DNA of 64,000 bases, from the NCBI GenBank assembly GCA_017483225.1, contig JAFULF010000006.1, positions 30,035-94,034 on the forward strand. Direction: 5' to 3'. Origin of the DNA: Alistipes sp. Lineage in GTDB: Bacteria; Bacteroidota; Bacteroidia; Bacteroidales; Rikenellaceae. The translations under genes were made by a program, and so were the position numbers. Numbering within the stretch: the stretch's first letter is position 1; each line of letters opens with the position of its first letter. A model generated the notes under the pieces. It worked only from the letters and a program-made list of their open reading frames with translations, did not search any database and was not told the origin of the DNA. Positions 55,723 through 64,000 of this stretch are shown here, piece by piece.

Positions 55723-56673
55723 CTACACACCATAGTTCGACGAGAGGTAATCCTTCACACGGAAGCGGGTAGGTTGCTTCTCTCGCTTCAAGTCCACGAT
55801 ATCAACCCTTTTCAGGTGACGCTCCCCACGTGTGCAACTCTCCAAAAACTCCAATACCTCGTGCATATTCAGATGCATAGGCTCCTCGGCCATCACGTGC
55901 GACCGCCAAGCCGCCGAGTAGAAGGTGCAGGGGGCTTTACGTCGCTTCATCTGCTTGTAAATCAGCTCCGAGCCATAGAGTCCCACACCCAGAGCCGAGG
56001 CCTTGCGGTAGGGTACATTGCTGTCGGAGGTGCCGTGGAAGAGCAACATAGGGCAAGGCTCCGCAGCCCACTTCGGACGACCCGAGGTGGAGAATACGGC
56101 ACCGGCATACGACACCACGCCGGCATAGTTGAAGCCGTCGAGCTGCTGCGCCAGCTCATCGCCATTGCAGATATAGTTCTCGGCTTGCAGGCAGGCGATA
56201 GCACCCGCACTCGACCCCGTAGCGACAATCTTCGAGGTGTCGATGCCCCACTCGGCAGCGTGGTCCAGCACGAAGCGGGTTGCCGTGAGCAAATCCTCCG
56301 CTGCGAAGTTGATGGCCTGCATCAGCAACTTTATCATCGCCACCATACCCCCTTCGGAGGTGGCATCTTTGAGCCCCAGACGGTAGTCTATCGAGACCAC
56401 GTCGTAGCCGGCACGGTTCAGCGCCTCAAAGTGGGGCAGGTAGTCCTTGTGGGCACGGCTTCCGTGGTGGAACGCCCCGCCAAAGACGAACATTACGCAG
56501 GGGCGCAAGCCCTCCACGCCCTCGGCTTTGTAGTGGTCAAGCATCAGAGGCTCGCCACCCTTCTCGCCATACTGAATAGTCTGCGGCTTCGGCTGTGCCG
56601 ACCGTGGTTGTGGCTGTGCCGACACGGTGGCAACAAGGAGCATCGCCACCAACATAATTGCTAATCTTCTCAT
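55723..56673 (-). CDS. Exported alpha/beta hydrolase, carboxylesterase-like
   Basis: From the ATG at 56673 the product is 316 residues, starting with a signal peptide (MRRLAIMLVAMLLVATVSAQ). VFGGAFHHGSR is an HGGG-type oxyanion loop variant, TGSSAGAIACLQ is the nucleophile elbow, and LLFHGTSDSNVPY and WRSHVMAEE supply the Asp and His regions. It resembles BD-FAE and acetyl-xylan-type esterases. A GTG start at 56679 would overlap the rarA stop by 4 bp. The substrate is not known. Confidence 0.85.
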   Translation of the reverse strand: MRRLAIMLVAMLLVATVSAQPQPRSAQPKPQTIQYGEKGGEPLMLDHYKAEGVEGLRPCVMFVFGGAFHHGSRAHKDYLPHFEALNRAGYDVVSIDYRLGLKDATSEGGMVAMIKLLMQAINFAAEDLLTATRFVLDHAAEWGIDTSKIVATGSSAGAIACLQAENYICNGDELAQQLDGFNYAGVVSYAGAVFSTSGRPKWAAEPCPMLLFHGTSDSNVPYRKASALGVGLYGSELIYKQMKRRKAPCTFYSAAWRSHVMAEEPMHLNMHEVLEFLESCTRGERHLKRVDIVDLKREKQPTRFRVKDYLSSNYGV

Positions 56674-56675
56674 AA

Positions 56676-57950
56676 TCACTTATATTTACCCTTCCACTGC
56701 ACTGCAATTCGCTCGGCTATCTTCTGTTCGGTCGGGTTGGTGGTATTCGGGGTATAGAACTGCTTGCCCGCAAGCGACTCGGGCATAAACTCCTGCTCGA
56801 CGAAGTTGCCCTCGAAGTCGTGCGCATACTTATAATCCTTGCCATAGCCCGCCTCGCTCATAAGGTCGGTGACGGCATTGCGCAGGTGCAACGGCACGGG
56901 GCGGTTGGCAGTATCCTTACCAACAAAGGCAAGAGCCTCATTTATAGCCATATAGGCAGAGTTACTCTTGGGCGATGTCGCCAGATATATCGTAGTCTCG
57001 GCGAGCGTGATACGGGCCTCCGGCATACCTATCTTATGCACCGTGTCGAAGCAGGCATTGGCCAGCAGCAGCGCATTGGGGTTGGCCAGACCGATATCCT
57101 CCGAGGCGGAGATGACAAGTCGGCGGGCGATGAAGCGTGGCTCCTCGCCTCCGGCAAGCATACGTGCCAAATAATATATGGCGGCGTTGGGGTCGCTGCC
57201 ACGGATGCTCTTGATGAAGGCAGAGATGACGTCGTAGTGCTGCTCGCCACCCTTGTCGTAGAGGGCTATATTCTGTTGCAGAGCATTTGTAACACTCTCA
57301 TTATCAATCACCACCTTGCCATCCGAGGCATTGATGACAATATCGAGGATGTTGAGCAACTTGCGGGCATCGCCTCCCGAGAAGCGGAAGAGGGCCTCAC
57401 GCTCACGCACCTCCACGTCACGTCCCGACAGCTCCTTGTCCGTGGTCAGAGCACGTTGCAACAACTGCTCCAACTCCTCGTCGCTCATACGCTTCAAGGT
57501 ATAGACCTGACAGCGGCTCAGCAGTGGCGAGATGACCTCGAAGGAGGGGTTTTCCGTCGTAGCACCTATAAGGGTCACGACACCCTGCTCGACAGCACCC
57601 AGCAGCGAGTCCTGCTGCGACTTATTGAAGCGGTGAATCTCGTCGATGAAGAGCAGCGGCGTAGTGGCATCGAAGAAGCGTTGCCGCTTGGCCGACTCGA
57701 TGACCTCCCTGACCTCCTTTACGCCCGAGGTGACCGCCGAAAGGGTGAAGAAGGGGCGGTGCAACTCGTTGGCGACAATCTTGGCAAGGGTAGTCTTTCC
57801 CACGCCGGGAGGGCCCCAGAGGATGAACGATGGCACGTTCCCCGCCTCGATAAAGCGGGTGAAGACACCATCCTTACCGACCAGATGCTTCTGTCCGATA
57901 TACTCATCCAACGTTTGAGGTCGCAGCCTCTCTGCCAACGGTGTTGCCAT
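56676..57950 (-). CDS. rarA: Replication-associated recombination protein A (MgsA/WRNIP1 family AAA ATPase)
   Basis: RarA acts at stalled replication forks. The 424 residues have the AAA core: GPPGVGKTTLAKI (Walker A), LLFIDEIHRFNKSQQD (Walker B), GATTENPSFEV (sensor 1) and FRFSGGDARKLLNIL (sensor 2). The C-terminal tetramerisation part (SDPNAAIYYLARML, SEDIGLANPNAL) follows. N-terminal PLAERLRPQTLDEYIGQ is typical. It ends within a few bases of the hydrolase start. Confidence 0.96.
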   Translation of the reverse strand: MATPLAERLRPQTLDEYIGQKHLVGKDGVFTRFIEAGNVPSFILWGPPGVGKTTLAKIVANELHRPFFTLSAVTSGVKEVREVIESAKRQRFFDATTPLLFIDEIHRFNKSQQDSLLGAVEQGVVTLIGATTENPSFEVISPLLSRCQVYTLKRMSDEELEQLLQRALTTDKELSGRDVEVREREALFRFSGGDARKLLNILDIVINASDGKVVIDNESVTNALQQNIALYDKGGEQHYDVISAFIKSIRGSDPNAAIYYLARMLAGGEEPRFIARRLVISASEDIGLANPNALLLANACFDTVHKIGMPEARITLAETTIYLATSPKSNSAYMAINEALAFVGKDTANRPVPLHLRNAVTDLMSEAGYGKDYKYAHDFEGNFVEQEFMPESLAGKQFYTPNTTNPTEQKIAERIAVQWKGKYK

Positions 57951-57991
57951 AACTTCTCTTACTTTTTACTATGCCGAAGCCTTACGGCTCG

Positions 57992-59320
57992 CTATTTTTT
58001 ACGTTTTGGGGTCACTTTGCGCTTGCGGCGGTGCGACTGTCGTCTCTTCAACTTGCGGCGGATGCCGAACACGAGCAGCACACCAAACGACACCACGATA
58101 ACGGCAAGGTTCCACAACGGCACCTCGTCACCCTTGACTCTTGCCCACATCTCCAACATATTGGGGGTACGGGCACCCGAGTCGTGCATCATAGCACACC
58201 GCTCGATGACACTGCGGTCGGGGTACATCACGGAGTTGAGCTTCACGCTCTCGGCCCCCTCGCCAAAGAAGTAGGAGGCATCAACCGCCTGCTCCAACTC
58301 CTCGTCGCACTGCGCCTCCAACACCTCCTCGGAGGCTATAACACTAACGTAGCCAATCTCGTCCATATTGCGGATGGCGATGTCGGGACGGCACATAAAG
58401 TTGATGAAGTAGCGTGCAGCCTTGGTGTTTACGGCATACTTGGGAATCACCCAGCCGTCAAACCATACGTTGCTGCCCTCCTTCGGCACCACGTAGTCCA
58501 GAGGCACACCCACCTCGGCAGCCTCCTCGATAGCCCATACGGCATCGCCACTCCACGTGAGGTTGATGTAGGCCTTCTCCTTGGTCATCATCTCCTTGCC
58601 GAAGTCGGCCTCCCAGCCCGCCACGAGCCTCTTCGCCTGCTTCAAGAAGGCCTCGACATCCGCTATGGAGGCATCCGACGAGTCGTACATAATCTGGTCG
58701 AGCGTCAGCGTGCCCTCTGCAAGCTCCTTCTGTCGCAGGTAGATGAGTATCGTGCTGTACACATCACGGAAGGCATCCTTGATAAATATCTTCTTGGCGA
58801 ACTTCTCGTTGTGGAAGACCGCCCACGTAGAGGCCTCCTCACGGGTCACATAACGGGTGTTGTAGAGGACTCCCGTAGTGCCCCACATATAGCCCACGGC
58901 GTAGTCGTTGGCGTTCTTGCCCGAGCCGTCAATCTTGTTGAAGCGCTCGATGATATAAGGCGAGATATTGCGCAGATAATTAGGCGTTTGGCCGAAGTCC
59001 TGCGTGATAGGCAACAGCATATCGTTGCGCAGCATACGCTCGATGATATACTCCGACGGGCAGACCACGTCGAAGTCCTCACAGCCTCGCTCAATCTTGG
59101 CCAGCATAATCTCGTTGATGTCGAAGAGCTGGTAGATGACATCCACCTCCTCGCCCGTCTGCTCCTTGTACCACACCTTGAAGTCGTCCAAGACGCTCTC
59201 GTCGATGTAGTCCGCCCAGTTATACACTTTGAGCGTATGGGCACGGTCGGCCGCCACCGCAGGGTGGAGGGTCAGCGACAGGAGCAGGGCCGCAAGGCAC
59301 TTGGTAAGTATCTGTTTCAT
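57992..59320 (-). CDS. potD: Spermidine/putrescine-binding protein with C-terminal membrane anchor
   Basis: The 442-residue PotD-like protein has a signal peptide (ending in HPAVAAD) and a periplasmic binding core: LKVYNWADYIDES, FDVVCPSEYIIERM, YMWGTTGVLYN, INLTWSGDAVWAI and GSNVWFDGWVIPKYA. It is about 90 residues longer than E. coli PotD. The extra end has one membrane helix (WNLAVIVVSFGVLLVFGI) and a tail very rich in Lys and Arg. The binding protein is therefore probably tethered to the inner membrane. It is the last gene of the leftward pot operon, 8 bp after potC. Confidence 0.93.
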   Translation of the reverse strand: MKQILTKCLAALLLSLTLHPAVAADRAHTLKVYNWADYIDESVLDDFKVWYKEQTGEEVDVIYQLFDINEIMLAKIERGCEDFDVVCPSEYIIERMLRNDMLLPITQDFGQTPNYLRNISPYIIERFNKIDGSGKNANDYAVGYMWGTTGVLYNTRYVTREEASTWAVFHNEKFAKKIFIKDAFRDVYSTILIYLRQKELAEGTLTLDQIMYDSSDASIADVEAFLKQAKRLVAGWEADFGKEMMTKEKAYINLTWSGDAVWAIEEAAEVGVPLDYVVPKEGSNVWFDGWVIPKYAVNTKAARYFINFMCRPDIAIRNMDEIGYVSVIASEEVLEAQCDEELEQAVDASYFFGEGAESVKLNSVMYPDRSVIERCAMMHDSGARTPNMLEMWARVKGDEVPLWNLAVIVVSFGVLLVFGIRRKLKRRQSHRRKRKVTPKRKK

Positions 59321-59328
59321 AGTCTGTT

Positions 59329-60129
59329 CTACATTACTTGGTTACGTTTTGCGCTACGCTTCGCACGCACGTTGATGATGATGAGTAGCAGCAACACCAC
59401 AGCGAAGATGATGGTCGAGAGCGGCCTTAACTCGGGCGTAAGACCTCCCTTGCGAGCATCGGCATAGATATATGTCGAGAGGGTTTCCAGCCCCTCATTT
59501 CCCTTCGTAAAGAGCGTCACGGCGAAGTCGTCAATCGAGAGCGTGAAGGCGAGGATGAAGCCCGAAATCATACCCGGGCGAATCTCCGGAATGATAATCT
59601 TGCGCAGAGCCTGAAACGGCGTGGCTCCGAGGTCGAGGGCCGCCTCGTAGATATTGGGATTCATCTGTTGCAGGCGTGGCATAACGCTCAGCACCACATA
59701 CGGCGTGCAGAAGGCGATATGCGCCAGCACCACCGTCGTATAGCCCTGCGACACCCCGAGGCTGACAAAGAGCAGGAAGAGCGAGATACCCGTGATGATG
59801 TCGGGGTTGAGCATCGGTATATCGTTCAAGAAGGTGATTATACGCCTCTTGCGACCGTGCAGGTTGTGGATGCCGATAGCCGCCACACTACCCAGCAGGG
59901 TCGATGCCGTAGCCGCAATGAGGGCTATGGTGAGCGTATTCTTTATCGCATCGAGCAGCGAGTGGTGCGCACCGCCACTAAACAGCGACGTGTAGAGTTC
60001 CGTGGAGAAGCCTGTCCAGTTGCCCAGCACCTTCGACTCCGTGAAGGAGAAGATGCCGATGATGATAATCGGGGCATAGAGCAGTGCCAGCAGCAGCCAC
60101 AGGTAGAGTTGTGCAAAGAGTCTTTTCAT
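59329..60129 (-). CDS. potC: Spermidine/putrescine ABC transporter permease PotC
   Basis: The 266 residues form six membrane helices with the ABC permease loop EAALDLGATPFQALRKIIIPEIRPGMISG, which contacts the ATPase. VVLAHIAFCTPYVVLSVMPRL is typical of PotC. It pairs with PotB, whose gene lies 13 bp upstream. Confidence 0.95.
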   Translation of the reverse strand: MKRLFAQLYLWLLLALLYAPIIIIGIFSFTESKVLGNWTGFSTELYTSLFSGGAHHSLLDAIKNTLTIALIAATASTLLGSVAAIGIHNLHGRKRRIITFLNDIPMLNPDIITGISLFLLFVSLGVSQGYTTVVLAHIAFCTPYVVLSVMPRLQQMNPNIYEAALDLGATPFQALRKIIIPEIRPGMISGFILAFTLSIDDFAVTLFTKGNEGLETLSTYIYADARKGGLTPELRPLSTIIFAVVLLLLIIINVRAKRSAKRNQVM

Positions 60130-60142
60130 AGTCCGTTCTCCG

Positions 60143-60931
60143 CTAAATCAGGCTGTCGCTGTCGCCACCCTCCTCGTCCGAGAAGAGCGAGGTTATGCCG
60201 ATGATTACCAGCATAATGAGCGACAAGGCTGCGCCATAGTTCCACATTCCGTTATTGATATTCTCCTGAATGGTCGTTCCAAAGAGCTTCACGTTGTTCA
60301 TCGTCAGCAGCTCGGCGATGGCGAAGGTCGAGATGGTCGGCATAAAGACCATCATCACGCCCGACATCACGCCCGGCATCGAGAGTGGCAGAATCACCTT
60401 CCAGAAGACCCTGAAAGGCGTTGCACCCAAATCCTCCGCCGCCTCGATGAGCGAGTGGTCCATCTTCTGCATCGTGTTGTAGATAGGGTAAATCATAAAC
60501 GGCAGGAAGTTATAGACCATACCGAATATGAGTGCCCCCACGCCCAGCGGCCACCTCATAAAGTCGAACAGAGCCACCGTGGCAAGCGTGCGGATGAGGA
60601 TGTTAATCCACATCGGCAGGATGAAGAGCACGACAGTAACCTCCGAGCGATTGAGGTTGCGGTTGCTCAGGATGTAGGCGGCAGGGTAGCCCAGCAGGAT
60701 ACAGAGTATCGTGGTGATGAGGGCGATGCCGATAGAGTATATAAAGGTATTGACCGCCTCGGGCTGCGTCACGAACTTCGTGAAGTTGGCAAACGAGAAC
60801 TCTCCCTCATTGCCCGTGAAGGCGTAGAAGAGTATCAGCAGCAGCGGCAGGGCCACAAACACCGCCATAAAGAGGGCGTAGGGTATAGCCCAGTTGGAAC
60901 GCTTGCCGAATATGTCGAGAATCTTCTTCAT
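60143..60931 (-). CDS. potB: Spermidine/putrescine ABC transporter permease PotB
   Basis: The 262-residue protein has six membrane helices and the coupling loop EAAEDLGATPFRVFWKVILPLSMPGVMSG. NRNLNRSEVTVVLFILPMWINILIRT resembles PotB. It starts 12 bp after potA. The C-terminal tail SDEEGGDSDSLI is acidic. Confidence 0.95.
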   Translation of the reverse strand: MKKILDIFGKRSNWAIPYALFMAVFVALPLLLILFYAFTGNEGEFSFANFTKFVTQPEAVNTFIYSIGIALITTILCILLGYPAAYILSNRNLNRSEVTVVLFILPMWINILIRTLATVALFDFMRWPLGVGALIFGMVYNFLPFMIYPIYNTMQKMDHSLIEAAEDLGATPFRVFWKVILPLSMPGVMSGVMMVFMPTISTFAIAELLTMNNVKLFGTTIQENINNGMWNYGAALSLIMLVIIGITSLFSDEEGGDSDSLI

Positions 60932-60943
60932 CTGCTTCGTGCG

Positions 60944-62326
60944 CTATACTCGTTTGGTTATACGGAGGTGCTTCGGAGCGATGTTAATGCCCACCAAGTC
61001 GCAATTGTCCCAGATGTCGTTGGTATCGACGTAGATGTTGTCGCCATCGTCGGTGAGCACCGTGAGATGGTAGTGGTTGCCCTTGTAGAGGATGAAGTGA
61101 ACCTCTCCCATCAGCGTACCATCCTCCTTATAGTCAAGCAGTTCGACCTTATCGAAGGCCACCCTCACAGTAACCTTGTCGCCTGCCTGCAAGCCCGTCT
61201 CCTGACACTCGAACTCGCCACCCAGCATCTGCACGTGGGTCGAGTCGGTCATCACACCCTCGAAGCTGTTGCAGGTGCGCTCCTTCTGCATCACGTGGAT
61301 ATCCGACGGCTTGATGAGCATACCTACCGTACTGCCCACCTCGAAGGCGTTATAGTCCTGAATCATAAGCTCGAAGCCCTTGTCCGTCTCGACGAACATC
61401 TCGTAGTGCACACCCTTGAAGATGCACGACTTGACTACGCCCGTGAACTTGGCGTTCTCCGTGTTCGTGATGACGTATATATCCTCGGGGCGGATGACAA
61501 CATCCACGGGCGACTGCTCGCCAAAGCCCTTATCCACACACTCGAACACGTGGCCGGCAAACTCCACCTCGCAGTCACGTATCATCTTGCCATTGAGGAT
61601 GTTACTCTCACCGATAAAGTCCGCAACAAAGGAGTTCACAGGCTCGTTATAGATATCTATCGGAGTGCCTATCTGCTGTATCTTACCCTCGCTCATAACC
61701 ACCACCGTATCGCTCAGCGTCAGGGCCTCCTCTTGGTCGTGGGTCACATATATAAAGGTGATGCCGAGGGTGCTGTGCATCTGCTTCAACTCCATCTGCA
61801 TATCCTTGCGCATCTTCAAGTCGAGGGCCGCCAGCGGCTCATCCAGCAGCAATACCTTCGGGCGGTTGACGATGGCTCGGGCGATGGCCACACGCTGCTG
61901 CTGACCTCCCGAGAGGGAGTTTACGTCTCTATCCTCGTAGTCGGTCATACTCACCATCTTCAACGCCTTGCGCACACGTGAGTCTATCTCCTCCGACGGC
62001 ACCTTTTTGAGTTTGAGGCCAAAGGCGATATTGTCATAGACGTTCAGGTGCGGGAAGAGCGCATAACGCTGAAACACAGTGTTCAGCGGTCGCTTATGCG
62101 GCGGCACGGCGGAGATGTCGTGGCCCTCCATCGAGATTACGCCCTCGTCCGCCTGCGCAAAGCCTGCAATCGTGCGCAGCAGGGTAGTCTTACCACAGCC
62201 CGAAGGGCCCAGCAGGGTCACAAACTCCCCACGGCGCACTTCGAGGTTTATATCGTCAAGCACCTTCTTGTCGCCAAACGACTTGCTCAGGTGCTCAATC
62301 TTGATAATGGTGTTTTTGTTTGCCAT
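60944..62326 (-). CDS. potA: Spermidine/putrescine ABC transporter ATPase PotA
   Basis: The 460-residue ATPase has [14 protein letters not shown] (Walker A), a Q-loop [27 protein letters not shown] (signature) and [11 protein letters not shown] (Walker B). It is about 80 residues longer than E. coli PotA. The C-terminal half from about 240 seems to contain two or more TOBE-type beta modules ([13 protein letters not shown], and [18 protein letters not shown]), which may bind ligand for regulation. Its start is 1 bp from the stop of the upstream barrel gene, so translation is probably coupled. Confidence 0.95.
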   Translation of the reverse strand: MANKNTIIKIEHLSKSFGDKKVLDDINLEVRRGEFVTLLGPSGCGKTTLLRTIAGFAQADEGVISMEGHDISAVPPHKRPLNTVFQRYALFPHLNVYDNIAFGLKLKKVPSEEIDSRVRKALKMVSMTDYEDRDVNSLSGGQQQRVAIARAIVNRPKVLLLDEPLAALDLKMRKDMQMELKQMHSTLGITFIYVTHDQEEALTLSDTVVVMSEGKIQQIGTPIDIYNEPVNSFVADFIGESNILNGKMIRDCEVEFAGHVFECVDKGFGEQSPVDVVIRPEDIYVITNTENAKFTGVVKSCIFKGVHYEMFVETDKGFELMIQDYNAFEVGSTVGMLIKPSDIHVMQKERTCNSFEGVMTDSTHVQMLGGEFECQETGLQAGDKVTVRVAFDKVELLDYKEDGTLMGEVHFILYKGNHYHLTVLTDDGDNIYVDTNDIWDNCDLVGINIAPKHLRITKRV

Positions 62327-62327
62327 C

Positions 62328-63404
62328 TTACTTCTTGCGATGTTTCAATATGGTTTCTGTCAAGTTAAAGTTATATGTAACGCCCAGCGAGAGCGATACA
62401 GAGTTTGCATAGTTGTTGGCGGCCGCCACGGCGTGGATGCGCAGGTCACGGCTCTCACGCAGAGGGTAGTACTCGATGCCTGCACCATAGAAGACGTAGT
62501 CACGCCTCGGCGATATCATCGTAGGCACGAAGGTCACCTCGTCGGACTCCCAGCCGAACATATCGCTGCCGTGGCACTGCTCATAGCCACCCTTGACGAA
62601 GAGGTCGAGCTTGTCACGGTAGGAGTAGGTGAACTTACCCACGAGCGACATCTCCTGCTCGAAGAAGCGGCGCAGCGAGGCCGAGCGGTTCATATAGTCT
62701 ATTTCGAGGGCGAAGTCACCAAAGGTGAAGCGGTTGCCCAGCGAGATTATCGAGAGGAAGCGGCCCCGCTCGTACTCCATCATATTGACCGACCATATCG
62801 GCTCGTAGCAGCCGAAGGAGCCGTACCAGACGAGCGAGTAGGTGAAGAGCTTGGCGGCAAAGGGCCTCTCGCCAAAGGGCGAGGTGGCAAACTGAAAGGC
62901 GAGGGAGGTGTTCTCCGACGGGGTGGTGTACTCCACGGAGCCTCCCCACTGGTATATGGCGATGTTGTTCCAGAAGGCGGAGCAGAGGTCGGTGTGCTGG
63001 TCCACGTCCATAGGGTCCAGCTCCCAGCCGCCTATGGCGAGCATATCCTTGCCGAGCGTAAAGGTCACACTACCAACGGAATAGGAGAGCGTGAGCCAAT
63101 CTATAAAATCGACATCGTCCGAGCGAAAGGCATTCTGATATAGCGAGGCGGGGTCGGTCGAGAGCCAGTGGTTGCTCATTGAGTAGGAGAAGTTGTCGCC
63201 CACCGAGCCTTCAAAGAGGGTGTATAGGGATGAGTTTCCAAAGCCTACACCAAAGGGCTCCTTACCTCCGACGGGAATGTAAGGATTGACATCGAAACGA
63301 GGCGTAAGGACAAGCGTTGGAAGATTGCTTGTGCTACTATCCTCTTGCGAGTATGTAGTATAGCAACAGAGGAGTGCTACAACCAAAGCAACTATTTTTC
63401 TCAT
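62328..63404 (-). CDS. Probable outer-membrane beta-barrel (porin-like) protein encoded ahead of potABCD
   Basis: From the ATG at 63404 the product is 358 residues: a signal peptide ([20 protein letters not shown]), then alternating aromatic-rich strands such as [28 protein letters not shown] and [16 protein letters not shown], ending in [15 protein letters not shown]. The pattern fits a barrel of about 14-16 strands like phosphate- or carboxylate-selective porins. The longer open frame up to 63539 runs through a palindromic repeat and upstream of the promoter, so it is excluded. It may give polyamines a route across the outer membrane. Confidence 0.78.
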   Translation of the reverse strand: MRKIVALVVALLCCYTTYSQEDSSTSNLPTLVLTPRFDVNPYIPVGGKEPFGVGFGNSSLYTLFEGSVGDNFSYSMSNHWLSTDPASLYQNAFRSDDVDFIDWLTLSYSVGSVTFTLGKDMLAIGGWELDPMDVDQHTDLCSAFWNNIAIYQWGGSVEYTTPSENTSLAFQFATSPFGERPFAAKLFTYSLVWYGSFGCYEPIWSVNMMEYERGRFLSIISLGNRFTFGDFALEIDYMNRSASLRRFFEQEMSLVGKFTYSYRDKLDLFVKGGYEQCHGSDMFGWESDEVTFVPTMISPRRDYVFYGAGIEYYPLRESRDLRIHAVAAANNYANSVSLSLGVTYNFNLTETILKHRKK

Positions 63405-63436
63405 TTCCCATAAAAAATAAGTGATGGTTATGGGGA

Positions 63437-63444
63437 CAAATATA
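63437..63444 (-). promoter_or_regulatory. -7 promoter box of the barrel-potABCD operon
   Basis: On the minus strand TATATTTG matches TAnnTTTG, about 33 nt before the start codon. The -33 region falls inside the palindromic repeat that begins at 63450, so repeat sequence may affect expression. Confidence 0.5.
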
Positions 63445-63449
63445 TAAAT

Positions 63450-63556
63450 AATTTCATTAATTTCACTAATTTCACGCCCCTGAAATCGTGAAATTTTTGA
63501 AATTAGTGAAATTATTGAGATCGGGATTTCAAATTTCACGATTCAGTATTGACATT
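63450..63556. repeat. TTTCA/TGAAA palindromic repeat, copy 1
   Basis: An AT-rich element of about 107 bp with arms such as TTTCACTAATTTCA and TGAAATTAGTGAAA around a CCCCTGAAATCG centre, ending in ATTCAGTATTGACATT. It matches 63701-63798 closely. A separate perfect palindrome, TCCCCTTTTT-GG-AAAAAGGGGA, follows at about 63567-63588. The gap 63405-64000 has no gene that I can support. Confidence 0.85.
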
Positions 63557-63700
63557 TTCCCCTAAATCCCCTTTTTGGAAAAAGGGGACTTAATCCTGCT
63601 GCGCAGTCTTTTCCTCCTTGCGGCTCGGCAAAATGTACAAGCACCCTCTGCCCTCGCTTGCTACGTCGGTTTGTCGCTAACGCTCCGAACATAGAAGAGA

Positions 63701-63798
63701 AATTTCATTAATTTCATAATTTCACACCCCTGAAATCGTGAAATTTTTGAAATTAGTGAAATCTTGAAATCAAGATTTCATAATTCAGTATTGACATT
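63701..63798. repeat. TTTCA/TGAAA palindromic repeat, copy 2
   Basis: Second copy of the element at 63450, with small deletions and substitutions and the same ending ATTCAGTATTGACATT. It is followed by another palindrome of different sequence, CCTCCCTTTGGCAAAGGGAGG, at about 63808-63828, so the two composite units share a plan but not the distal stem. Confidence 0.85.
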
Positions 63799-63862
63799 CC
63801 CTCCAAACCTCCCTTTGGCAAAGGGAGGCTTTGTCGCTTCGCTCCGACTCTTGAAATCGGGA

Positions 63863-64000
63863 GCGCAGGCTTAAAGTCAAGTAAGGTCAAGTAAAGTCGA
63901 GTAAGGTCGCTCCTTCGGAGCTGCGCAACGGGCTTGGCGCAACATTAGGGAAATTAAGGAGATTAGGGAATTTAGAGAGCGCAAGGCTATTCTCCTTAAA
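63863..64000. repeat. Large palindromic intergenic repeat, copy B (cut by window edge)
   Basis: This 138-bp stretch matches 32228-32365 with four differences. It holds the left outer arm of 10-bp units, the GCTCCTTCGGAGC hairpin, the inner 9-bp units and the start of the inverted inner arm. The right half lies beyond the window. Confidence 0.88.

Noticed and set aside
63405-63539. N-terminal extension of the outer-membrane barrel gene
   Set aside because: The extension lies across the promoter box and a palindromic repeat, while the shorter form begins with a normal signal peptide.

Overview
The window looks like a chromosomal segment from a gut-type Bacteroidota, most likely order Bacteroidales and perhaps Rikenellaceae/Alistipes (an inference from overall gene style, not a proven assignment). 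Supporting signs are the many TAnnTTTG promoter boxes, often with a TTTG about 19-21 nt upstream. Others are BACON-domain lipoproteins, GldH, DUF4199, DUF4293 and DUF4919 proteins, a single-chain PurL, and GC-rich coding sequence with AT-rich intergenic gaps.

Layout. Positions 1-28754 form a nucleotide-synthesis region. A leftward guaB-guaA pair (guaA cut by the window edge) diverges from a rightward purE-purL-purF-purM-purN-purH-purD-folD-purB operon. A malQ-type glucanotransferase follows. Then comes a leftward pyrC-carA-carB-pyrK-pyrD-pyrF-pyrE-pyrB operon and a leftward purT. Together these cover UMP synthesis completely, IMP synthesis except purC (and purK), and GMP synthesis from IMP. 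Both sides of the guaB/purE divergent region carry a promoter followed by an intrinsic terminator before the first gene, so both operons may be attenuated or preceded by small RNAs.

The most striking observation is that three of the four glutamine amidotransferases here have lost their glutaminase nucleophile, each in a different way. GuaA has lost most of its GATase domain. PurF has no N-terminal Cys, and a conserved Arg is replaced by Leu. CarA has Ser in place of the catalytic Cys. PurL keeps an intact Cys/His/Glu set. This suggests nucleotide synthesis run on free ammonia in an ammonia-rich habitat.

Positions 28755-42900 hold housekeeping and accessory genes: an RsuA/RluB-type pseudouridine synthase, two MATE exporters, a small lipoprotein, a BACON-clostripain protease, a DUF4919 protein, dapA, ligA, fabI and an APC amino-acid permease. 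Positions 42979-49167 carry PSP1-gldH-trmB, then araD, a glycerol-1-phosphate dehydrogenase and an organophosphate antiporter. Positions 49294-57950 carry a patatin lipase, a TspO-superoxide dismutase fusion, a DUF4293/glycosyltransferase/DUF4199 group, and an esterase that seems to have been inserted with duplication of the neighbouring phosphodiesterase 3' end. A YfcE-like phosphodiesterase, an alpha/beta hydrolase and rarA follow. Positions 57992-63404 hold a leftward outer-membrane barrel-potA-potB-potC-potD operon for polyamines.

Intergenic DNA contains a 138-bp repeat found twice (32228 and 63863) built from inverted arrays of 9-10 bp units, and a second palindromic family found twice near the right edge. 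No tRNA, rRNA, CRISPR array or insertion sequence was recognised.
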